Source: Aspidiotus rigidus (lineage: Eukaryota > Arthropoda > Insecta > Hemiptera > Diaspididae). From it: a stretch of DNA of 64,000 nucleotides. The number at the start of each line of letters is the position of its first letter. Position 1 is the first letter of the stretch. Shown here one piece after another: positions 1-9,949 of the stretch. Position numbers and translations under genes: made by a program. The notes under the pieces were generated by a model. It saw only the letters and a list, made by a program, of their open reading frames with translations, searched no databases and had not been told where the DNA came from. The DNA lies in the NCBI GenBank assembly GCA_035079385.1, contig JAVHKY010000009.1, positions 372,001 to 436,000 on the forward strand. Reading direction: 5' to 3'.

Positions 1-300
1 AATAGGATGGCTGGTTTTCAACAGGGAACCTATTTGATGGAGGGGGTAAACTGAAGAAAAATGACGAGAGCTGGCCGACCCGGCAAAACGTGGGATTTGG
101 AAAAATTCCGACCTCCAAGCTATATGTGATTAAAGCGAGACGTAAAAATTTCAAAGATTGAGTTTCACCCCGGAGCTATAGAAGATAGGAGCGGGATTTG
201 GAAAAATTTCGAATATTGATAGGAGGGGGTGGATAGACTTGAAAAAATATGGACTTTCGAGTTCAAACTCCTAAGGTAGCGAGAAACAAAGTTTAACTTT
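1..300. repeat. degenerate satellite-like units (AAAAATTTCGA family)
   Basis: Several imperfect units read roughly GGATTTGGAAAAATTCCGAC followed by CTCCAAGCTATA, then TGATAGGAGGGGG. The same wording recurs at 3533-4340, 7255-7515, 9460-9650, 20060-20110 and 20640-20770. Units are too diverged to give an exact period. No coding potential is visible. Confidence 0.6.
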
Positions 301-439
301 TATTTAGAAAAAGTATGAACAAAGAAACCTCCATAAAACAGGTTCACTGCTGGCCTCGATTAAACAGTTTGTGAAGGCAATATCCCGAGCAGTTAACGAA
401 ATATGCTGCAAGTTATCTGTTATCGTCATGGGAGTTTGA

Positions 440-775
440 ATCTACCTAAGAACAAGTATACTGTGTTCGAGGAAGAATTGTGAAAATTACATCCGGTTTC
501 TCTTAGAGGAAACGACTGAGTGCGTCTCATGACTCTGTATAGACTGATGTAATGCGCGTCAGGGGTACGGCAGTCTTTTTACCTACTGTCCACCCATTTC
601 TTTAATCATTGCGACTGGTAAAATATTGATGAATTAGTCCGTTTTTCGCTCAAATACAGCCTTTACCTGTCAAGTTAGCTCGTACTGTTAAAATCCAAAC
701 ATTTACAAAACACAGATATCTACTCAACACACAGCTGACGGTGAGGCGCGCCGGAGGCGCATTGCCAACCGCTAG
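440..775 (+). mobile_element. non-autonomous Helitron, 3'-terminal fragment
   Basis: The plus strand ends in a GC-rich hairpin (GCGCC-GGA-GGCGC, about 748-760), then ATTGCCAACCG and CTAG (772-775), followed by host T. This is the canonical Helitron 3' end: a hairpin about 10 bases before CTRR, with insertion before T. It matches the minus-strand ends of the copies at 13002, 25221 and 38474. Internal similarity to the 13002 copy (GAGACGCA..., AGAAACCGG) extends to about 440. No 5' TC terminus is visible, so this copy is truncated or too diverged upstream. Confidence 0.72.
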
Positions 776-3532
776 TAATATTATGGATTCATTAACAGCT
801 GCACTCTTCTGTGCGTTCAGAGTCAAGCACTTACACCTTGTAAGCATCTCCTCGGCATAAAGATCAGATTACAAATGGTGACGGTGTTAGCAGCAACAAA
901 GACAATTCCAAAGGGTTAGAGACGCAAACGGAGAAGACCCCGTCTCGCTGCGAGAATATTAAATGTACAATGACAAAAGTTAATTTTACCTTTATTTATA
1001 TTCAGATAATTTGATTTATTTTCTATTTTAAAATTGTTCATCACACTTATTCAACGTGATGATAATTAATAATTTTTCAATGTACACTAGAATACTTCAA
1101 CATTTACTAATAATTTTTATTGTGTGTTTGGTTTTCCATGTGTGCGTTACATTAAATAGTGTTCAATGTAATTAACTGATGTGACTGCCAAATAATTGAG
1201 TGTGAAACTCCTCCTTTTTGATGTGTTCTAAATTCACACGTACCCGAAAAAAAATTAATGAAATAATCGAGAAGCTAAACAGTCAGATAGCGTGTTCGAA
1301 TGTCCACAATAATATTATTATCCTACAGTTCAATCTAAATTTAGGCGATTTCTATCTAGAACATAGGACGTATCGCGGTATGATTTCTTAATGTGCAGCA
1401 GAGTTCTAATCTACTATAGCGTTCATAAATACACACGCAACAAACTGTCGATATCAATATTATGGTACTGTACATGTAAACAATATTCGCACGTAGACAC
1501 GTCCAATCTTGAACGTATATGATGGAAGAAGGAAGCTATTTGTAGTGGGTATACGAGATTGAACCTGTTAGAGGTCATGACCAGACCATAATTCAATCAT
1601 CGTAGAGATGAACGTAAGGTAATTAGAAATTATGATCACGGCACCGACAACGCCACGCCACACCACGAAGCGACTGGTGAATAGTCCAAGCAATACTGCT
1701 GCTCGCAGATGATGGTCAGTCAGGCTACACCGAGGATTCTTATCTGCAGATACTTGTTGTATATTTACAATGCAGCCTCCTTAGCCGCTGTATAGGCTAT
1801 TATACATCGTAGAGTGATATATGTATAACTGTTGATTTTAAAAGAGCAGCGCCCTGCCGCGAATCCGGTCATTTCGGTCAATTGTTATTGCGGTAACGGG
1901 GACCGGTCGTGGCATTAAGAAGAAAATTTTAATACAATAAATTTTCCGCATTTATAATAGAGTCAACACGACGCTGGCCACCATTTGTCGTCGTCGGTGG
2001 ATTAACGTAGCTTTTTCTGATTATTTATATATATCTATTCGTTCGCAGCTCCATTCATTAGCGTGGACCAGTCCCACCAGATTGGAAATATCATTTCAAC
2101 ATTACGTGACTTGAAGAGACGGAGAAAAAGAGAAAAGTGTAGTAACGTAAATTTTGGTTTCTCGAGCACTCGCTCGCTATATGTAAAAACGCTAAAATAT
2201 TGATGAGAAACGATAGTCTCTAGAACGCAGAGCGGCGCATCTTCCACAACAAACAGAACAGGTTAAAAGTAAAAGATCGCATCTCGAATAATATTCTCGT
2301 TATTGCCGACATTGTAACCGAGAGCACATTGACTTTCGCGCAGCCTGACAAATGCTGTATGCGCACGAGTAAGTTAACTTAAATGGCCTTTTCTCGCCCA
2401 ATACACCGGCGTAACTCACAATCCATATCTCGTATACGTACGATCACTTGTGCACGCATATATTACACACTACACAAGTATAATAGCGCGAATAAAGAGA
2501 ATAATTATCTAAACTCGCTCTGCCGCGCCTAATTGGAAACGTAATTTTCGTAAATATTTATCGATTCCGCTCGTGATTTACGACTAAGTGAAGGGAAAAG
2601 TTACATGGCAACGTAAACGCCAACTTTCATCATCGTAAGTGCGAGGTACCAATCTTGATGAGCTCCTATAAGTAGATTGCGAGTGTTTTCATTACAGAAA
2701 AAGACATGCAGTAATAAATCGATACAGGTAACAACATTGTAGCTCGTTCGTGAAAATAGTATCAACATAATAAATTAACTCCAAAGAAATATTTGAACGA
2801 AACGCGACGAATTTGTTAGTTCATTCCGGAAAGTTACGACAAGTCTACGAGTATATTATTTTTCTATTTTGAAAACTGCATTTTTCTTTCAAATTCCTCG
2901 CGATATATTTGCTAGACCTAATCCAACAAACTTCTAGAATTGAATTGAAATAATCAACCGTAGAAAACGTTATTTAATACAAAAATACTTTATATACCTA
3001 AATCGAAAACTTTCGTTCAAACAACCATCATCATAGAGTATCGAAAAAGAAACGAATAAACGAAAAAATACGAAATACAAATTGAGTGAAGACGGAAGAA
3101 GCCAAACTTTGTTCCTGGGTGTTCCTGTTCAGGAGGAGAAAATCACCAATGTGCAGCCATCACGTATATAATCTTTTGTTCGTAGAAGGTCGTAATTGTC
3201 TTTGATAAGCAGTAATTTTTCCGAACCTCTCTTAAAACAGAGTTCAATTTCAATCAAGTGATCCGCATACGTCGACAAACGACCATGTATATCATCGGTA
3301 CCCAAGCGTCAATATCCTCCCATGTCCTTACAGTCCAGTGTCTGTTGGTTTTGCCGATATAGATGCTGTGGCAGTCATAGCACTGCACTGTAATCTATGT
3401 ATGACTGGAAGGAAACTTGAAAATGATATTGACTTTTGAGCTAATGTGTAATTGCGTAGGGGGACTAGAAAGGAAAATATTCCCAAAAGCTGGTCTCGAA
3501 ATTGCAAATATCGACCTACATATAACAGTAGA
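776..3532. other. no recognised gene
   Basis: About 2.8 kb of AT-rich sequence. Only short unsupported open frames occur, on both strands. I see no transposase motif, no clear inverted repeat and no RNA gene. Confidence 0.5.
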
Positions 3533-4340
3533 AAGACTTGAAAAAATTTTGACTTTCGAGGTATTATGACAGAAGAGGAACTTGGAAAAAATTCAACCCT
3601 CAAAAGAATTACGCTTGAAATTTTAAGAATCAAGCTATATTTGACAGGAGGCAAACTTGAAGAAAACATTTTAATTACTGAGCTTTGTATAATTTATAAG
3701 GAGAACTCGGTAGAAATTGAACCACTGGAGGAGTTGGACGCAAAATTTTGAATATTAAGCTATGCATACATTATATATATGACAGAACCTAGCCCGGAAA
3801 AATTTCGATTTGTGAGTTATAAATGATGGGAGGGGGATTTGGAAACAATTCAATTCTCAGAGGAGTAGGACTTGAAATTTTAAATTCAAGTTACCTGGTA
3901 CAACTATATGTCAGAAGAAGGCCTTGATAAAATTCCGAATTTAGAGTTATACATATATGATAGGAGAGAAACTTGGAAAAAATTCAGCCATCAAAGGAGT
4001 TGAACTAAAAATTTAGAATATTCAGCTGTGCTTGACGGGAAGGAAACTTGATATCAAGCTATTTATGACAGGAGGGAAACTTGAAAAAATTTTCGCGTGC
4101 GAGCTCGAATATGATAGGGACAAAACTGGAGAAAAATTCAAACATCAAAGGAATTGGACTTGAAATTTCGTATATTGAACTATAAAGTACATGACAGGAA
4201 CGAAACTTAGAAAAAATGTCAAATATTAAAGGAGTGCAGTTCAAAATTTTGAATATCAAGCTATATGAAAGTATGACAGAATCCACCACCAAAGTGAGTT
4301 ATAAATAATACGAGGGAACATGAAAAATTTCAACTTCTGA
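3533..4340. repeat. degenerate tandem satellite array
   Basis: About seven composite units of roughly 120-130 bp. Each has a TGACAGGAGGGAAACTTG start, an AAAAAATTTTCGA-type core, a second CTTGGAAAAAATTCA core, a CAAAGGAGTTGGACTTG stretch, and a TTTTGAATATCAAGCTATA end. Units are clearly homologous but each has substitutions and indels. The short open frames on both strands here are by-products of the repeat. Confidence 0.7.
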
Positions 4341-5774
4341 ACTGTATGTAAGACGACAATTAATTATATTCGCGAAATCTTTTATTCTTGATTTATGTAG
4401 GATACATAAATTGTGAAATAATGTTCTTTTACGGATGAAAAAAACTACAATCAAAACTATAACCGTATATCAATTTCAAAGAAGCACAGAAGAACGTACA
4501 TACAGTATCAATACCTTATTTTTTATCAGGCCGAGTCGGACAGGATACAACTTTCAAATTTTTCCTTGAAGGGATTAAAAGAAGAATTACAATCGTAAGA
4601 CGGAGCTTGCGATATTATCAATTTTTTATTTTGGCAAAGCCTGAAATTTTTTATGGCATCTAAACCTAGAAGAATATCATATTTGAAGTTTTTTTTATTA
4701 ATGACACAGACTTGTGTATAATTTACAATTTCAAAAATTTTTCATTTGATAAGAGCGATACCCAGAAATTCGTTTTCTCCACTCATTGTTTTGAAAATTA
4801 ATGGTTTTTTATCAAATTGAATAAAATCAAAATTATTGAGCGCATGATACGGCATAATAGTCGTGACAAAATTATTGCTGTCCGTTTTTGGGGCTCTTGC
4901 CTCTGGCAAAGCGAGAGCCCCTATGCAATCGCGAAAAAGAAAAAAAATAATCTCACCGGAAAAGTGTGTTGTGACGTCACTCAAGATATACATTCTCTGT
5001 CCCTTGAGATTTCATTTTTGCTGGCAAATTTTATTTCTCGTACAGTCTTCGTCAAAAGTGACCAAGGTGGCCAAGGTAGTTTTCGAACATCAATACGGTA
5101 TTGATGATAATAAATATCGTTTGGTTAATACTGCACGTATTACATATTCTGTGTCATCTACGATTTTATTTTTGCATAGCACTTTTCAAATTTCTGTAGA
5201 GTCTTTCAGAAAGTTTCTTCTTCGCGATTCTTCCTTAATGGTAATATACCTACCGTATGTACAAATATTAAGTCTCTAAGATTTCAGATAAGAGTGGAAC
5301 AAAGATGCATCTCTTGGTTTCCAGATCTTGACATAGAAAAATTCGAGATCTCTTGAGCTCTACATCTTAGTAGGAAAAAAAGCACCAGATCTTTTGAAAA
5401 AATTAAAAAATAAATTTTCGTCACATACAGTCGATTAAAAAAAAAAACAAGAGACTCGGATACAAAGGCGCATGGCGACTCAGCCTTGTTCATGAAAGAG
5501 AAAAGAACTATTGGTATTAAGTAGAATTAAAGAGACTCTCAACAACCTCAACTGAAGCTATATTTTTCGAGTTGGGATTTTTGTAACGACGACCCAATTC
5601 CAAAAGTCCAAGCTAAAGGTCAGCGGTATTTCTTTTATTTTTCAAAAGCCAACTCTTCAACCGAAGCTAGGCGTATTTTAGTCAAAGCCGAACGCTGTAG
5701 CTATATATTTAAGTTGCAACGCCCGGGCACAAACCTCTTCCAGTCTCGTGCACGCAGGTTGTTTTCGTCACATT

Positions 5775-5777
<3 letters not shown>
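4341..5777. other. no recognised gene; one strong hairpin
   Basis: Overlapping open frames of up to 138 codons (4863-5279) have no recognisable domain and a composition expected by chance. A GC-rich hairpin lies at 4890-4921 (GGGGCTCT ... AGAGCCCC with an inner GCC/GGC pair). Its shape recalls a Helitron 3' hairpin, but no CTRR follows. Confidence 0.4.

Positions 5778-5864
<87 letters not shown>
5778..5864. repeat. (GA)n microsatellite
   Basis: About 40 uninterrupted GA units ending in a short GAGGAGAG break. The open frame across it encodes only Glu-Arg repeats and is an artefact. Confidence 0.95.
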
Positions 5865-5866
<2 letters not shown>

Positions 5867-7254
5867 ATTAAAAGATTCAACGAGTGGACAGGACGCTTAC
5901 GCGTGCGGATCTGATCTTTCAGTGCGGCCTCATAGTGGAGGAGTAGCAAAGCAACCAGAATTTAGAGTCTAATTAGTGAACTTCGCTTCATTCCGGTACC
6001 TACGTAGAATGAAGCATCGTTGGTGAGTAGACGACAACTTCCTATTTCAACGAGAGGTGAGGATGATTTATTGAGAGGTTACAAAGTTTAGTCCACGCAC
6101 TACAGCAGTCGACGAATAAAATTATAACATAACGAATAAAAAATACGGGAGTACTCGTGAAAAAAAAAATAAAAAAAAATACTAAACAGTAAATAGTAAA
6201 TAGTTGATAGAATTTATAATATTGATAGTAAATGCTACTGAAAATAATTGGTCACTTAAGCAAAAAGGTCGAGACTGGAGGAGAATCACTATCAAATTTA
6301 CGATAGTTTTTTCTTAAAGAATAATCGTAAGTACGTACTGCGGTCGCACTATAAATTATTGACAATCGTTGGCGTACTCGTATATCGAATAATCGAATGT
6401 ATTCCCTAATGTATTATGATAAAAATGTCTATCCTACCGGTACTACTAGCATCGCCATTGGGCTCTAAGTTGCAGCGATTGTGACACATCCTTTCTATGC
6501 TTCCCTGCTGTTAACTATTGGCTATCGTTCACTGAATCTGAATACGCAACGAAAAATAAATGACTTTAAAAAGTACATAAAGTTTTGTTCTAAACGGGCT
6601 TTTGTTTCTATGTTGTATGCAGATCATACAAACTGGTTCTTAAATTGCCGCTTATCCGTCCTTAGTATCTGATATAAAACATTATTAATACCAACATCTC
6701 AGATTTCAACGGAATTTTATATTCAATTAACACAGATAAATCAGTTTCCTATCTAGATTTTAATGAATTCGTTAAGCGCAACATAATCTCATAATGCACA
6801 ATGCAATGTTATACTGCTGCCTGAAATAAAAATTCCTCTTATTTCCTTGTCGGTTCGATGGCGAAGTGTGTCCTCTTCCACTCTTCCTCCAGCCCTCAGT
6901 TACGTTACTATGGGCTTATTTCAACTTTCGTACGCGCAATACAATTTTCGTATTATTTTGATGTTGATTAATTTACGCTCATTATTTTACGAAATACTTT
7001 ACGCCTACTCACTGAAAGGTGTATGTTTTTGTCACGGTTTTGTTTCTCGACTCTCATTTTGATGAGGCGCCTACTTCTCACTGAGGTTAGGACCGAGTAA
7101 TTCTCATCCATCTTCGCTGTACATGGGTTTTAAAACATCACGTATGACTGAAGCTATCTTACAGCAAAATTATATTATTTTTTGAAAATCAAATACATTT
7201 ATAAATCTCAATCTGACTCGTTTGCCGAGAAGCAATTTCTAGCTAAACTATGAA
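5865..7254. other. no recognised gene
   Basis: AT-rich sequence with only short random-looking open frames. No repeat termini or domain motifs were recognised. Confidence 0.45.
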
Positions 7255-7515
7255 AATGGGGACTTGGAAACATGTCGACCGAGTGCGGCTAGAAAAAGTC
7301 GTTCTTTCATTTTTCAACTTCAAGTTTCCCATTTTCAAACCTAGACAAATTTTGAAGTTTCGGAAACTTGAAATAAATTCAGCAGGTTTCATATTCCTCT
7401 TAACTAACGCGTTGGCGAAACTCTGAGTTTTTGATACGTTTCATGTCTTCGTGCTGGGGTCTGAGCGTTACTACCATACGTGTGATCTTCGGACTTGAAA
7501 AAATTTCGACAATCG
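7255..7515. repeat. isolated units of the AAAAATTTCGA family
   Basis: Contains GGGACTTGGAAACATGTCGA near 7259 and GGACTTGAAAAAATTTCGAC near 7493, the latter followed by AATCGAGGTATGAG. These are single diverged units of the array at 3533-4340. Confidence 0.45.
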
Positions 7516-7828
7516 AGGTATGAGCCTAGAATCTGTTTCATCCAGTACAATATTTCTATGTTATTCTATATACTAAACCTATATTAGTCTAAATACTGGT
7601 ACTAAATCTATACTAGGTGTACTAAGTAGGCCTACGTAGCCTTTATACTATAGCTTCATTGTAGGCTGATAAAAATATCTCTCTACGAAACGGTCTTCGG
7701 TCAAACAGCTTGCATAGGATTGACAGCAAATGTGGCTTGACACTTCTTGAAAAAGTTGGCATCATAGGGGTGCTGGAAGAAGAGTTGGAGAACATGTTGG
7801 CAATAAGTTGATGTATTTGATTTGAATA

Positions 7829-9098
7829 TGTCGTAGCCACTTGGCGTAATCAGACAATACACGAAATGGCGGGCATTTCATGTAATGCGGGCAGAAGATG
7901 TAAAGGACATGAATTGACAGGCATAACAGGAACTGACGGTCATTTCAAGTACTGCAACGAGCTACCTGGTCAATTCGTATCACAGTCATTATTCAGTCGA
8001 ATCGTTGTATGGTTTTGTATTCCGTTGTCAGTTGCGCGCACGTTAACTGATGAAGATAATCTTAATGCCTTTTCAACAACACACGAGGGTCTGAATGCAG
8101 CCAAAAATGACGAAGATCTGTTAAGTAGCGAGAATGTAGAAGACACCGCGTGCCCAAGAGAAGAACCGTGTTGCGTATGTTTCCAAGAGATGAAGGTGAC
8201 AGACGAAGTACTTGCATGCGTGGAATGTTCTTGTGAATATCATGCCGCGTGCGACGGAGGCGAGGTGTGCCCTTTGTGCACTCACGCTGCAAAAATTTCA
8301 GGCGAACGAGAGGATACTCGCAAGCGTATCAAGTTAGCAGCAGAAAAAATGAAAACCGTGTCAGAAGATAAGTACCTTCAAATTTATAACATAAGAGACA
8401 CTGTCATGGTTCCAGTGCCAAAAGTTGATAGAGGTCCTTCTGATCCTCCAAACTTGATTGGCGTCATCCTCGCAAAAAAGAATGATGTTTTCCAGGTTGG
8501 TTGCGAACAAGGTGTATTTAAGGGGTACTATGGAGCTGAAACGTTGATCCCAGCAAAGAGCAGCCTGTTAACAATAGATGCAGTTGACCAGAGTACGGTA
8601 CTCTCTTTGAGGAAAGCTGTTAATCGCTGTAGTGGTGGTCAAGGGTTTTTAAAATGTAACTGCAAAGCAACTAGACGTCAGTGCAGTACAAAGAAGAGTA
8701 CTTGTTTTGCAAATAATGTACTCTGTAATAGCAGGTGCCATAGTAATTTGACATGTATCAATAAATAGCTCCTCAAGCACAGTTGTTTTTTTAAAATTGA
8801 ACACTACTCAATGTTTAATAATAATTGTATGTACCAACCTATTTTCATGACAATTATCGTACAGTAATTTAGTAATAGGCCTAATACATTATAAAATATT
8901 TATGTAGAATGATGTTCAATCATTTCAGTAACTGCCCAACTACTTCTCTGCATTCCGCGAACTGACTGCCTGTTCAAGTAATGCCAGTCATTTTATGTGA
9001 ACTTGCGTACAATTACATCATCTGCCTGCGTGTCGCGAAATGGCCAAAAAAAAGTGGTCATTTCGTGTATTGTCTGATTACGCCAAGTGGCTACGACA
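7829..9098. mobile_element. Ginger-like DNA transposon, internally deleted
   Basis: Perfect 40-bp TIRs begin TGTCGTAGCC and end GGCTACGACA. They are flanked by a 4-bp direct repeat AATA (7825-7828 and 9099-9102). A TGTNR start and 4-bp target duplication are the published hallmarks of Ginger-type elements, whose transposase is an integrase-like DDE protein. Subterminal copies of a CATTTCRTGTA-like motif repeat inside both ends (near 7873, 7942, 8990, 9058). At 1270 bp the element is too short for a full integrase. It retains only the C-terminal part of the protein (7866-8768). Perfect TIRs suggest recent movement. Confidence 0.85.
7866..8768 (+). CDS. PHD-like zinc-finger plus Cys-rich tail protein of Ginger-like element
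   Basis: A 300-residue uninterrupted frame. Its ATG lies at the inner edge of the left TIR, so residues 1-40 are translated subterminal repeat and may not be native. Residues 102-138 form a C4HC3-like zinc finger: C102/C103, C105, C118, C121, H126, C129, C135, C138. Residues 175-260 (VPVPKVDRGPSDPPNLIG and onward) and the tail 261-300 (GFLKCNC ... LCNSRCHSNLTCINK) match, from memory, the C-terminal part of KRAB-A domain-containing protein 2-like integrase proteins found in arthropods. The integrase catalytic core normally preceding this is absent, so the product cannot catalyse transposition. It may be a leftover, or a DNA- or histone-binding fragment if expressed. The start codon is uncertain; an upstream exon is possible. 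The frame has no internal stops, unusual among the transposon genes of this window. Confidence 0.7.
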   Translation: MAGISCNAGRRCKGHELTGITGTDGHFKYCNELPGQFVSQSLFSRIVVWFCIPLSVARTLTDEDNLNAFSTTHEGLNAAKNDEDLLSSENVEDTACPREEPCCVCFQEMKVTDEVLACVECSCEYHAACDGGEVCPLCTHAAKISGEREDTRKRIKLAAEKMKTVSEDKYLQIYNIRDTVMVPVPKVDRGPSDPPNLIGVILAKKNDVFQVGCEQGVFKGYYGAETLIPAKSSLLTIDAVDQSTVLSLRKAVNRCSGGQGFLKCNCKATRRQCSTKKSTCFANNVLCNSRCHSNLTCINK

Positions 9099-9459
9099 AA
9101 TACATATAATTGATGACGAAACTATAAAATGTCCACGACAATCATTCCATTTTAGGTTGACGAAGAGTCTATTGAAATTGAGGATATTGAGACAATTACA
9201 AACACCATAATTATAGACCCACAAGAAATAAGTTGACAATGAATCATAACTTCTCTATGCACAAAATTGAAAAACATGTACTGTCTTTCAGGCTTTTGCG
9301 AAATTTATGAAAGCTAGAAATACCAAAACACTTACCGTGCTCGATTAGACAACCCTACACTATATTTAATAGAAGGAGTACTCCCTGAGAATGTGGACAG
9401 CAACAATTCATTGCAGGAAAAAAAAGAAAACCCTATGAAAGGATATTTGATGAGGGTAT

Positions 9460-9650
9460 TGCTCCTCCTCTACTTCTGGGATTTGGGCGAAAACTGGCCC
9501 ACCTTAATAGAAAATTTGGACTTGGAAAAGTTTCGACTTTTGAGCCATAATAAATCATAGAACGGGAATTTACAAAAATTTCGCCTCTCGAGCCGTAATA
9601 TATTATATAGGAGGAGGACTTCGAAAATTTTGAGTGTCAAGTTACAGTAT
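9460..9650. repeat. units of the AAAAATTTCGA family
   Basis: Three units: GGACTTGGAAAAGTTTCGAC, then TTTACAAAAATTTCGCCTCT, then GGAGGAGGACTTCGAAAATT, each followed by CGAGCCRTAATA-like text. Same family as 3533-4340. Confidence 0.5.
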
Positions 9651-9860
9651 GGCCGAAACTATTCCATGAATTTTCTTGAAGCTTGGCCAAATTATAGACG
9701 TGTTATATCTGAAAGATGTACTCGATTTTTCAAAAAATTTCTCACTATCATGAGTAGCTGCTCAAGTTACGAGAAGCAGATTTTCTCATCCTTTTGTTAT
9801 CAGTACTTGTGATCAAGAACCTTTTATTATTAATTATTTTTATTTTCTTTTCGTTCTTTT

Positions 9861-9902
9861 CTTCTTCTTCTTCTTCTTCTTCTTCTTCTTCTTCTTCTTC
9901 TT

Positions 9903-9933
<31 letters not shown>

Positions 9934-9945
9934 TTATTATTATTA
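9861..9945. repeat. (CTT)n microsatellite running into (ATT)n
   Basis: About 24 CTT units followed directly by about 5 ATT units. The abrupt switch suggests a point change that was itself then expanded. Confidence 0.92.
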
Positions 9946-9949
9946 GTCA

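Noticed and set aside
4890..4921. Helitron 3' hairpin
   Set aside because: A strong GC hairpin is present but no CTRR-T follows at the right distance.
4817..5279. Two overlapping frames of 95 and 138 codons
   Set aside because: No domain, biased composition, overlapping frames on the same strand and no splice or promoter support.
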